NCBI RefSeq assembly: GCF_910592395.1
Contig: NC_088320.1
Location: forward strand, 10,662,501 to 10,724,500
Length of the DNA: 62,000 bases
DNA from: Lineus longissimus
Lineage: Eukaryota; Nemertea; Pilidiophora; Heteronemertea; Lineidae
Direction: 5' to 3'
Each line of letters begins with the position of its first letter. Positions within the stretch are counted from its first letter, which is position 1. The position numbers and the translations under genes are program-made. Positions 47,553-57,809 of the stretch are shown here, piece by piece. Under the pieces are notes generated by a model. That model did not search any database. It was not told the origin of the DNA and saw nothing but the letters and a program-made list of their open reading frames with translations.

Positions 47553-49313
47553 CAGGTACGGTATTGGTGCCACGATGACTCAAGTATCTGACGGTACTGA
47601 AGTTTTGGTTGTTTGTGCTTCCAGGACACTTTCTGCTGCTGAGAGAACATATTCTGTTGGTGAAAGAGAGGCCCTTGCTTGTGTCTGGTCAGTTAAAAAA
47701 TGGCACACTTTTCTTTGGGGCAGATTATTCACTATGCGTACTGACCACCAGGCTTTAGTGACATTACTTTCAACATCGGGTACTGGCCACAGGCCAATGA
47801 GAATTGCTAGATGGAACGCTCATTTGTTGAACTATCATTACAAAGTAGAGTTTAAGCCAGGTATACTGAACAAGGTTCCAGATCCACTTGGTAGGTTGCC
47901 CTTGGCAAGAGACCATAATGACACCTTTGTTTTTGATAGTGATGTTGAAGCGGTATGCCAGATTCGAGTGAATCAAATAACTGCTGATTGTGCTATTTCA
48001 CGCTCAGATTTTGTTGAAGAGACTTTGTTGAAGAGACTGCTAGTTGTGCAACCTTGACCAAGGTAATAGGTTATATAGAAGGTCAGTGGCCCAGAAGAAG
48101 TAAATGCCAGATATTTGTCAGCCATATTTTGCTCAGAGAGATAGTTTGTCTGTTGTAAATGGTATTCTTTTTAGAGGTGACAGGGTTGTCCCTCCATCCA
48201 CCTTGTGGACCAGGCTTATCAACATGGCTCATGAGTGTCATCAAGGCATTGTGAAAACTAAGCAAAGGCTCCGGGATCTTTTCTGGTGGCGTAAGATGGA
48301 TATTCAAGTAAATGAAGCAGTGAAACATTGTGTGAAATGCCAATTAAATGACAAAAGTGCAGTTACTAGAGTGGCCCCTATGCAACCAGTTGCTTTGCCT
48401 GACCATCGATGGGAAAAATTAGGCCTAGATATTGTTGGCGCAGACTATTCAGCACCACAAGATGAGAGATTTGTAATAACCATGGTTGACTATAGAAGTA
48501 AATGGCCTGAGGTAGCTTTCAGTTCAAATGTTACTACAGACGTGGTAAATAAGTTTCTTGCTCGTACTTTCTGCAGAGAAGGGTTGCCATCAGAAATGGT
48601 CACAGATGATGGCCCACAGTTTATCTCTCATGAGTTTGAGACCTTTCTTCAGAAAAGGAATATCAAGCATAGGTTTTCTACAGTGTATCACCCTGAAGGT
48701 AATTCTGAAGTAGAGAGATTCAATAGAATTTTGTCTGAGACAATACAGTCAGCTAGGCTAGAGAAAAAGTCTGTCAAAATAGCAGTCACTGAGTTTTTGG
48801 GCATTTATAGTAGCACCTGCCATTTGACTACAGGCGAGTCTCCATCTGTTCTTTTGCATGGACGTCCCATGAGGACTAGGTTGGATATCTCAGGGGTAAC
48901 CAAGCCACCAAAACCAAAAACTGATGCTGAAGTTTCTGAGAGAGTCACTGCTACACAAGCTAGTTCTAGAGCCTACCATGATGATAGGAAAGGGGTTAAA
49001 GTGAGGTTGTTTGAAGAAGGCGAAATGGTGAGAGTAAAGAAACCATGGCATGTAAGAAAAGTTTACCAAACGTCGTAGGATTCGGAGAAGATTGAACCCC
49101 AATGTATACATTCTTGAGAATGGCCAGAAGTTGAATGTTAAATTTTTGGCACCATTCAATTTACCTGACTATGTAGGCGAGGAGCCCAATGAAGATTGTG
49201 CATTCTTTGAGTTGAATGACCATCCTCATTTGCAGGATGCAGTAGTGGGACCGCAGCAGCGTCCAGTTAGAGTCAGAAATCCTCCAGCTAGGTTTAATGA
49301 TTTTGTAATGTAA
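47553..49313 (+). pseudogene. Gypsy pol fragment: RNase H and integrase
   Basis: The fragment begins inside RNase H (YGIGATMTQVSDG) and continues SAAERTYSVGEREALACVW and MRTDHQALVTLL in frame 47575-48057. After stops and a frame change, frame 48104-49078 encodes the integrase: zinc finger H-x3-H...C-x2-C (AHECHQGIVK ... CVKCQ) and a core with all three acids present (KLGLDIVGAD, VTDDGPQFIS, GNSEVERFNR). A frameshift at about 49070 leads to the C-terminal tail in frame 49092-49313 (RRSVR-like basic end). Gag, protease and RT are missing: 5' truncated copy. Confidence 0.9.
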
Positions 49314-49378
49314 AAGTAGTGTGTGCTAAATCTGTATCCTGTGTAGTAAGTGGACAATCTTCTTTAGAAAGGGGGAAA

Positions 49379-49502
49379 TGTGGCATTCTGAGATGACCCC
49401 TAGAAAAGATATGTAGTAGGTGCTGCCACCTGGCAGAAGGCAGAGAAAGGAAATAAAGACAACATGTAGAAGACATCCGTATCTCTCTCATTCAATGCTA
49501 CT
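49379..49502 (+). repeat. 3' LTR of truncated Gypsy
   Basis: Follows the purine tract AGAAAGGGGGAAA and starts TGTGGCATTC. It contains AATAAA at 49451 and ends near AATGCTAC, roughly mirroring the start. The 5' partner is absent. Confidence 0.65.
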
Positions 49503-49548
49503 AAATTCTGATATAAGTATAATTCTTCATTGCTTCGTCATATTGCTG

Positions 49549-49915
49549 CTACTTATGAACTAGACCCACATACCATAAAAATCCACCACAAATTTTTGAA
49601 AATGGATGTTGTAAAACTTTTCTTGAATAATTCCACTTTGCACTGTTTCTTTTTAAAAAACTTTTTGATACGCTGATTTCTTGGAGGTAACCCAAATGAA
49701 TATAAATATGTAGCTCATTATTTTGCATCAAAGTAAACAGCAAGCCAGTGTTCCCCACTTTTTGAACTAGAGTGAATGTTAATAACATATGCTGCTGGAT
49801 ATGACTCTACATATCTCGGAACATGATTATTAGGATATACGCCATGAAAATATCTTCTAAACTTTGGGTGAGAGTTAGCTATTGACTTTAACTCTTGTGT
49901 AGTGAGTTCATTCAT
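49549..49915 (-). pseudogene. Adenovirus-type cysteine protease remnant (Polinton/adintovirus-like)
   Basis: Minus-strand frame 49915-49718 (MNELTTQELKSIANSH...) has the SGEHWLAVYFDAK segment with the catalytic His of adenain-like proteases. A frameshift near 49720 moves into frame 49788-49549, which ends with KICGG, the place of the catalytic Cys. Such proteases are established components of Polinton/Maverick elements and related adintoviruses, where they mature the capsid. The start codon overlaps the stop of the upstream gene remnant. The fragment is short and broken, with no capsid, polymerase or integrase around it. Confidence 0.7.
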
Positions 49916-50095
49916 TTGAAATCTTTAATTATATTCCTGGAACGGTCAATTTCAATGACATTGTCAAACTCAGCATAGATAAAAACAGTTGTTGTCGCTG
50001 TCAATGCGTCAGCAAATTTCATATCAAGTCTCAGATTCCCTTCTTTTATGAGATGTACATGATCACCCTGTTGAAGCTGTTTGTACTTTTAGTAT
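49912..50095 (-). pseudogene. F54H12.2-like structural protein C-terminus (Polinton/adintovirus-like)
   Basis: Minus-strand frame with GNLRLDMKFADAL and VFIYAEFDNVIEIDRSRN, the conserved end of the F54H12.2-like family that accompanies the adenain-like protease in Polinton/adintovirus-type elements. It stops at 49912-49914, overlapping the protease ATG as ATGA. Only about 58 codons remain, and upstream sequence is unrelated. Confidence 0.6.
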
Positions 50096-50099
50096 GAGT

Positions 50100-50441
50100 T
50101 TGTTTACATTTTCAAAGTTCCCACCTTTTTCTACTTAAAAGTCATGCTGTGCTGCCACCAGTTGGCCCTGTTTCAGGCCCTTCTTTGATTGGCCTATCGA
50201 ATGGAGAGTTTTCCATTTCCATGCTTCCTTTTAATATCATTCAACATCTGATATTTGGCTGAATTGCTAATAATGATTCTTCGCTATACTGTTAGGGCTG
50301 TGATTGATGTTTTATATGGGGCATTTTGTTGGTAAGCTATAATTTGTTTAGTGTATTTTGGCCCTTTTTTGAGTGTGATGTGTGGCCAAACATGCAACAT
50401 GTCCCTCCATACATTTGCCTGTGCACACATCCAGCATGTGT
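50100..50441. other. Unassigned sequence left of the P-like transposon
   Basis: No gene or repeat pair recognised. Confidence 0.4.
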
Positions 50442-50448
50442 GTGTGAT

Positions 50449-50485
50449 CTTGGAGGAATTATACTTGACAGGAGAAACAATGAGC
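50449..50485 (+). repeat. Left terminal inverted repeat
   Basis: 37 bp, 36 identical to the reverse complement of 57766-57802; the mismatch is at position 33. Confidence 0.95.
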
Positions 50486-50672
50486 CCACTTCAAAGGTTC
50501 AATATACGCCACCGCCGCCGACTCCGGGTATTGTGTTCATTGCTAAATAAACACGCACCGAGATAAGGCGCCGCGACTTCGGAAGTTCCGATTGCACTTC
50601 GGGAATTTCCGCGGAAAGTTTCCCGGATGTAATTAGCCGGTTGCTGGGTTACTCAGTTTATTGTCATCAAAG
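50486..50672 (+). promoter_or_regulatory. Probable promoter of the PHD gene
   Basis: 187 bases between the TIR and the ATG, locally CpG-rich (GGCGCCGCGACTTCGGAAG). GGAA-rich motifs (CGGAAG, CGGAAA, CGGATG) resemble ETS-type sites. Promoter role inferred from position. Confidence 0.4.
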
Positions 50673-52308
50673 ATGGCGGCAGCGGCGAATTTAAACCAAG
50701 CTGCAAATGATCCAGAAAAAGATGATTTGCACAACGATTTCTTCACCGATCTTAATGATCTATCAGACAGCGATTTTGTAGAGATATACTGCACTTGCAT
50801 GAGACCAGAAGAAGGCATTATGGTTGCATGTTCGTCATCAAACTGCGAATTTGAATGGTTCCACTTGGATTGTGTGGGCCTTACAGAGGAAACAATTCCA
50901 AATGGTGACTGGATTTGCGACCACTGCAAGTCTGGGTCTGGGCTTTCTACTAGGCATACCTCTCAAAAAAAGAAAGGGTCTCTACCTGTGAAGAAAAAAG
51001 GTCAAACGCTTCCAGCAATCCCAGCATCATCGAGATCTTTGCCACATGATGAACCACAATCGCAGGACCAGGGCCCGGGGCACCACTCACCATGCTCACA
51101 GACACAGTCACAGACCCTGTCCATCCAGGGCCAGGACCAGGGCAATGCAAAGCCAAAGCCAAAGAAGTCGAAGAAAAAAGGTTTGTGATGATTGTATTTT
51201 AATATCAAATCTTCAATCCAGGAATTAAGTACAACATTCAACAACAATTCAAATTGAAATAACTTTTTGACTTTGAAAAAATATGCATACCCTCAGCAGT
51301 ACCAGTACAATTCTAATTGAAACATTCAATCATTCATTAAAACATTGTAATATACAGCTACAATCATTTATCTTCTCTATTTTTCCAGAACTGGAGACAT
51401 TACCTCAGCTGCTTAGTAAAGATGAATTACAGACCAAGGCAATCGCCGTGATGAAACGTTCCATATCTGCAGTTCGTGATAGTGATATTTCACGTTTAAA
51501 TAATGAGGGAAAAACAGACATCATGGCCCTGGAGCAATCATTGCAGGATTCAAGTTATTCTGAACAGTGGAGCTTGTTCGCCAATGAACTTTTCAACTTG
51601 TTGTGGCCAGCTTTGGATACTCTCAGCACCAATTGCAAGAATGACAGTCAGGAAAAATTGTGTAGGTTGTTCCATAACATATCCATTGATGGCAGAGCTG
51701 ACAGGTTGTTTGATCAATTTTTGAACAGTTGCAGAATAGTTCTTCAGAAAAAGGTGTTGGTGCTGAAATTCCTAATGGAAGACTATTTGAAGAACACACT
51801 CGAAATAAGGCACAAGAACACAAAAACACTTTTCACAATCGATGACACTACTGAAACGATTGTGCCTCTAACAACTGCACAGGAGCAAGTGCTACGATAC
51901 ACTGCAGGATATGTTTCAAGAAAACTGGTACGAAAGTACAGGACAATGAAAAATAAGGAGGTGGTGAATGTACTTCTAACAACACTTGAAGAGTGGAGGG
52001 TAGACAAATCAATTCCTGAAGTCGATACCTTCCTGAGTTACACTCGGAAACTTGTAGATATTTGTAACAGGGGTGGACTTTTCGTCGTAAGGGATGATGT
52101 GTATGACTTCTTCAAACAAACTGAACTTGTCGTAAATCCCATTTTGAAAGTGAAAAATGTTTGCAGATTGGCTGGCAAAAATCTGAAAACTGACTTGGAG
52201 AACAAGCTCCACGACAATGTGAATGTTCAATGCGCATGGAACAAAGTTACAGAACACATGAGTAGTCAATTAAATAACAAGAGGCCCAAGGGCCTGGCGC
52301 TCAGCTGA
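50673..52308 (+). CDS. PHD-finger protein of the P-like transposon
   Basis: Two exons, 50673-51180 and 51389-52308 (donor AAG|GTTTGT, acceptor TTTTTCCAG, phase 1 at both sides), give 475 aa. The start MAAAANLNQAAN is at an ATGGCGG context. Residues 38-86 are a PHD zinc finger of C4HC3 type (YCTC ... ACSSSNC ... WFHLDC ... WICDHC), as in ING-type readers of histone H3 tails. Then come a Q/S/P-rich linker and a Lys-rich stretch. Exon 2 is helical and carries LRYTAGYVSRKLVRKY (about 337) and ICNRGGLFVVRDDVYDF (about 391), resembling the C-terminal part of P/THAP9-type transposases. The last nine codons come from a nested repeat that starts near 52281. I infer a chromatin-reading partner for the transposase encoded opposite. 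No inactivating change is seen upstream of the repeat. Confidence 0.8.
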
Positions 52309-53034
52309 AATATATGAACATGGAAAGTACCCGATAGATCTCTTTCAACCTCAGTTTTGTCAATATATCAGGCAAACATACCAAAGTAAAAAGACTTTTA
52401 AATGGTGACAAATATGCCACTTATTAGTCAAATCTAAGTGCCTGAGCCAGGCTGACCTTGAAAAGTAGGTCAAATAGAAAGCCCATGTGATATCATGTAA
52501 AGGAGACTTATTGTACACCAACCATAAAATTCATGTCACTCTGGATACAGCAAAGGCTTTAAAATAGAAAAAAAAAACCAAGATGGCCGCCCACCAAATT
52601 ATTCAAAAAAGTAAAGAAAATGTATTTACAAGTGAAAAAAGTAAAAATTAAAAAAAAAAAAAATTGACCCGAAGTGGGATTGGAACCCACAACCTTCAGA
52701 GTCATACAAGAGCGGGAAATTCAAATCAAGCTTAAACTCGGTCAACACAGATTTTGGCTCAGTAATGCCAACTGGTAGTATCAATCAAAACTACTCTTAG
52801 TAGTTTCAAGACCTACATGCATGCGGTCCTTTTCAACTTTATTTCAAGCTTCTATCTGCTTGAATAAAGCGCCAACAAATTGTTTTGTGATTTAGGCTTT
52901 TTGCCCCCTGGTGGCCAAACTGTTAATCCTGCCGGACCCACACTTGGTCTATTCAGGAGTCCTGAAGGGTCTAAATGGCTTATAGGGAAATCTATCGCCT
53001 ATCCGCCATAGTTTTGAAACGTGCCTGTTTAACG

Positions 53035-53065
<31 letters not shown>

Positions 53066-53125
53066 GGACATTCATTCTACCATTTACTCATATGAATAGC
53101 TCAGCTTGTCAGCTGAGCTAAAAAA
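52281..53125 (+). mobile_element. Nested repeat between the convergent genes
   Basis: Starts GGCCCAAGGGCCTGGCGCTCAGCTG and ends with a hairpin AGCTCAGCT-TGTC-AGCTGAGCT plus AAAAA near 53125 (only the first 20 bases of the start are needed to find it). The end layout and the stretch ACACCAACCATAAAATT match the family at 23591-27126. It carries a (GACA)n run at 53035-53068 and a tRNA-like segment. No ORF. Confidence 0.6.
52667..52740 (-). repeat. tRNA-like 3' half followed by oligo(T)
   Basis: On the minus strand, GTGGGTTCCAATCCCAC (52674-52690) is a perfect T-arm containing the pol III B box. It is followed by an acceptor-like TTCGGGTC and then a run of T. The 5' half (A box, D arm, anticodon arm) does not fold convincingly, so I call it a tRNA-derived fragment, perhaps part of a SINE, and not a working tRNA gene. 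Confidence 0.4.
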
Positions 53126-53481
53126 CTATTCAAAGATGTTATTGGTTGCTGGGTGTCTCTTAGACTCAAAGCTTTTGTGAGCGCTTACCACTTTGTTCAA
53201 CAAAAAAATGATAAGTTGTCGAAAAAAGGACAAAAGAGTCTGCGAAAAGAGCTGAAAAACCAAAACTCTCCTAAGTAGAGGCATGCATGCCATTGTCTTT
53301 AGAGATGAATACATTTAACAGTTCAAATCCTTAACCTCAACCTCCCTCCCTATAAGAAATTCAAATGTCACTTTCATTGTGCCGTTCTATTGTTGGGTCG
53401 CCGTGGAAGTGGGTTGCAAAGTTGCTCGTTATTTGCCATTCTCTCATTCAGGTTTACCTCACAGTTCCCTCTAGCAGAGGC

Positions 53482-56400
53482 TTAAATGTTCCTTGATCCA
53501 GCCACCAAAATGTGCAGGTCATTCTTTGCAAACTGCTGAACTGTTGGATTATCGTTTCGTCCACCACATCCCCGTTGCTTACTGAAGTACAGCTCAAGTG
53601 GATCTTGGCTTAGTTTTCCAGAGAGTAGGAAGTTCACAGATGGAATGGACAACAGTTCCTTTGCCAAGGCAGTGAATGAAAGCACTGTAAAAAAGTAGTC
53701 ATAATGTTGGATTCAGAACATGTATGTACATTGACTGTACTAGGAGTATTATTGTAAACCCAAGTCATAAATTGTAGGAAGTCCTGTAAAAACCGTATCT
53801 TGTTATTTTGAATTAAATGCAATATCTAAGAATACAAGGTTCTTTTGGAGTTACTACTTTAAAACACAGTAGAACCTCAAGCATGTCAAGTACACCCTTG
53901 GGACTGACAGTGACAGGTGCTGTCCTTAATAGCGAGGTGTCCTTATTAGAGATGTCAAATCGAATGGAAACGACCACTCTGGGACCAAAACAAGTATCCT
54001 TAATAGAGAGGTGTCCGCTAAGAGAGGTTCCACTGTACCAGTAGATAATGGGCTTCAGATATAAAAAATGTAAACAACTTACCAGTAATTCGTAAGCCTT
54101 CAAGTGTTTCACTACTTAGACACAGTTTTGCCCTCTCCGTCTTCGCCAGTTCAACTCTTCCCCGACTTTCATCCTCCCATTCTTTCAGAAATCCAAGAAA
54201 ATCCTTGGTTAGCCACTGCAAAAAGTAGAAAATGAAAGGACACATTAATAAATGAACATGCAATACAGTGCCACATGAAAAATGTGTTGTCAATGACAAT
54301 GACATTCATGCATAATTTCCTCCCAAGGTCAAATCAAGACAACTGTACTCACCTCAAATCTTTCATCATTGACGTCACGGTACGGGGCCAGCTCTGGCTT
54401 CCTTTTGTGCACATGGTCGTACAGATTACGGACATTGAGGCAATCGAAGAATCTGTCCATGTAGAGGCAGAACTTCCATGTGGATACGGTGGCTTGGGCG
54501 AGGCGATCTGCTTACATTTCAAAGGCGATGGCAACTTTACTACTGAGCACCTGGGAAAGGAGAATAAGAAGTGGATGTATCAGAACCATAACACTGTTAT
54601 AATGAGCCAATAATCAGATGCCATGCACGTCAAAGAAGTTGGCATGTATCATAACTCCTCCAAGGTGTAGTAAGGCTCTCTTACCTGTGCAGCAAAGCTA
54701 ACTTTCATTCGAAGTGATGGAGTGAGGTACAAGTGTTCGTTGCGGATTTTTGACAGCTGTCGTAGGCCTCCGACATCCCCCTGCTCATACCGGGTCGTGT
54801 TCATGTCGGTCTCCACCAGTGTCATTAGCTGAGACCATTTGATCTGCTGCCCATTGTACTGAAAACACAAACAAAATATTCTTAGATAATTTCAATAACT
54901 TTTCTTATACTAGTACTTTCCTTTTTTGAAATGTACCAATATGAATTCAACAAAATATTTTATGTTGTTAGTTAAAATAGCCATCATTATATTCCTACTG
55001 TCATCAGACTCAGAGTGACATTTTGATGTGTCATTGATAACTTACTTCCAAAGTCTTGGTCTTGTTGTGCCAGCCAGAGTTTTCCCAGTTGTTCCTAGTC
55101 GTTTTGATGAGGTGAGGGGGATCACAAATGAAGTAAATGTATGAATCAGGTCTGTAGCGATTTAAAGTTCTGTATGTTATTTCGTCGGTATCCTGATGCA
55201 GCCTGAAGAATTTACGATTAGGGGTTGCTCCATCAGCGATCAATGCACGCACATGAAATCCGGTCGCCTCCAGAATGCCTACAGCCTGCCACACCACCCA
55301 AAATAGTTGTGAACTGGTGAACTGACGGGTAGGATAGTGACCAAAGACTGCATGGACACTATTAAATATTCCAAGTACCATGAAGGCAATGATATGTGTC
55401 GCTGTAGGAGGAGAGTGAGTAGCATCTGAATCATCATCACTATTGTCACATGACTTGATAAACGAACTTATTTCCTCATTCACATCACCAAGCTCACAGA
55501 AGCCAATAAGCTCTCCAGTTTCTGAAGAATACACAAGTCCTTCCTTTATCTTGACTTCATCAAAAACAACACTGACATTGTTCTTGAATGTGTCCATATC
55601 CGACCTCATATCTTCTGCAATCCTCTTCACCACATCTGGATTGAAACCAGACTTTGCCTTTGTGAAAAGGGTGTAATCGCGCAGTGTATTCCCATGTGGT
55701 AATGCAACCATCCCAGAATCCCTTAGGAACTGATAACCTGCAGAAGATTTGGCCCAGAATGCAATGCACCATTTTATCATCAGTGGGTGCCACCTCATTG
55801 ATGAATTCTTCTTAAGGTCACGGTACTTTTCCTGCTGTCTCCAGAAAATTGCACGAGCACTATTGTCACTGACACTTGGTCGTACCCGATTGGATATTTC
55901 ATTCATATCATCTGAAATTTCAGCTGGCAGACTAACAGATTCTTCCTCAAGCCTCTCATGCACTATGTCTTCAAGGGTCCTCACTTTCCTTTTCAATCTA
56001 ACATTGTCAGTTTTTAATGCACACAGTTTGGCTTTTATTTGGTCGCTAGACAGACGGTCATTTCTGGTATGGCTATTTTGAACTTGCACATTTGCAGTAA
56101 CAGGGAGTCCATTTTTCATACGCCAGAGCATTTTATTTAAGTCTGTTCTGTAGATTTTACAAACACAACATTGTTGTCCATCTTTTACAAGAAGATCACA
56201 TCCACGATGATGAACATGCCCCGTCTGGAAATCCTCTTGGGCGATCACAGATCCATTGTCTCTAAAAAAAATGGCAGCACCATTGTTGTTTTTTGCTCGA
56301 CACAAATCCGAAAATCCTGAATTTCCTACACAAATTCGGATTTTACCCCTTTTCAAGTCCATGAGAAGGCTCCTGCACTGATCAACAGAGAGTTCATCAC

Positions 56401-57438
56401 CTAACTCAACGGTTGTCGGATTCACTGTCTTGCCATTTACAAACAATGTCCATGATCGATCAGCATGAACAGAAAGTTTCTTTTCAAGTGCAGTCTTTTC
56501 TCTATCAAAAATGAAAACAGTCACACATTCTCCTGTTCTCTCCAAAGGAAAACAACAGCTCCTGGCAGTCTCTTCGTACACATCTAACAATGTCAGATCT
56601 AAATCTCCCTGATCATCTTCACCTACGCATATCACACACGAATCAGAATGCGCAGAAAAGTCCCTAACCTCTATATTCATGATACCAGGGCGCTTTCTGT
56701 TAATGTTCTTGCGCCATCGACCCAGTTTCAAGCGACAACATTCACAAATGAATGGGGGATGGATAAGGGCGTCGTCATCCTCAATAGAAATGTTCAAGCT
56801 TTGCTTTATATCGCGGGCAACTGCATGCTTCGAAAACGGGTTCCCCTTCTTTTTTAAGGCTTTCCTCTCACCGCACAGTCGACAAAACTCTCTTAATTGT
56901 TGCGAATGGGAATAATCTGGAAAGAAATGGATAAGTATTTAATCAAGGTTAAACAAGAACAGAATTACATGACAAGGATATTGTTATTATTGAAGATCAG
57001 AACTTAAAAATTAAGATCATGCTATACTTTTTAATGAATAAAAAATATTGTTTTTTCAAAATTCTAAAAATTCTAGGGCTAGGGCAGGCCCTTGATTTAT
57101 AAATACAATCATTCATAGCCAAGCCCAAGGTAATGATAAATTAACGATTATAAAATGTAGTAGTATGCTATTAAATCCATATCTTGGTGACAACAATATC
57201 ACCAGATCAAGTGTTTTTGGCAAAAAATTCAAGCATGTCAAGTACGCATTTCGTCAAAATGACCCGTTTTAAACAGCTGATCATCAGTGTCGACGCCATT
57301 CGACGCCTTGAAGCACTGCAGTTTTGTAACCAGAAACATCTCATCTTTTAAAGACACCTTACTTCATTTTCCGCAACCTATGAGATATTCAGATATCACT
57401 ATTCTAATCTACGTACCTTTCACTTTTTCTCTATCCAT
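53482..57438 (-). CDS. P/THAP9-type transposase with RAG1-like N-terminal zinc module
   Basis: Six minus-strand exons with matching phases: 57438-57417, 56916-55046, 54858-54685, 54550-54353, 54215-54083 and 53684-53482; 867 codons in all including the final stop. The 22-nt first exon (MDREKVK) is short, but its donor GTACGT and phase fit. Residues 19-104 hold C-x2-C (FCRLCGE), HPPF-x-C-x2-C and FSAHSDSC-x2-C, the spacing of the RAG1 N-terminal zinc region. A further Cys-rich stretch lies at about 248-262 (CDLL ... QQCCVC) and a coiled coil at about 300-330. The core has MRWHPLMIKWC, FDEVKIKEGLVY, LIADGATPNRKFF and CDPPHLIKTTRN, the RNase H-like acids of P/THAP9 transposases; the last exons give FDCLNVR, SETLEGLRIT and LSQDPLELYF, also P-type. 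One in-frame TAA occurs in exon 4 (54514-54516), so this copy may be inactive. It would cut and paste the element in the nucleus. Confidence 0.85.
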
Positions 57439-57765
57439 GATATTTTGCAAAATTCGTCATAGAATTCGTAAATCTGGGGCGATTTTGATAATTCAAAAAG
57501 CGGATTGCAGCTGAAACTCTTATGTACGAAATAGAACACACTCCGCATCTAATGTACGCATGTAGTCAGTAGTTTTATTAACTATGCACGCTTGACTACC
57601 GCACGCTAGTCTCTACGGCTCACGAGAGATGGCGTGACAGATCGAGGCAGAGTCGGTACCAGAGATGGATTACAAAGGAGTGGGCCTAATTGCTAAGTAA
57701 ACACAACGGCCTTTGTTCGTCCATTGTGTGCGGGGTGTAATTACAGGATTAAAAATAGGGTATTA
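57439..57765 (-). promoter_or_regulatory. Probable promoter of the transposase gene
   Basis: 327 bases between the transposase ATG and the right TIR contain no ORF and must hold its promoter if the element is autonomous. No core motif stands out. Confidence 0.4.
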
Positions 57766-57802
57766 GCTCGTTGTTTCTCCTGTCAAGTATAATTCCTCCA
57801 AG
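57766..57802 (-). repeat. Right terminal inverted repeat
   Basis: 37 bp, pairs with 50449-50485; the outer end is at 57802, followed by the GTGTGAT duplication. Confidence 0.95.
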
Positions 57803-57809
57803 GTGTGAT

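Larger units (their letters stand above)
50449..57802. mobile_element. Complete P-like DNA transposon with two convergent genes
   Basis: Terminal inverted repeats of 37 bp with one mismatch are at 50449-50485 and 57766-57802 (outer end CTTGGAGGAATTATAC). A 7-bp duplication GTGTGAT flanks them at 50442-50448 and 57803-57809. Inside, a PHD-finger gene runs rightward (50673-52308) and a P/THAP9-type transposase gene runs leftward (57438-53482), tail to tail. Splice sites and phases are consistent in both genes. The 7-bp duplication is close to the 8 bp of P elements. A foreign repeat lies between the gene ends at 52281-53125. Confidence 0.93.

Noticed and set aside
48083-48343. Minus-strand ORF over the Gypsy integrase
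   Set aside because: Antisense to a well-conserved integrase frame.
52667-52740. Functional tRNA gene on the minus strand
   Set aside because: Only the T-arm and part of the acceptor fit; the A box and anticodon arm do not pair.
50449-57802. A true RAG (ProtoRAG) transposon
   Set aside because: The catalytic core shows P/THAP9 motifs (FDEVKIKEG, CDPPHLIKTT, SQDPLE) and not the RAG1/Transib core, the target duplication is 7 bp rather than 5, and the TIR does not start with the heptamer CACAGTG.
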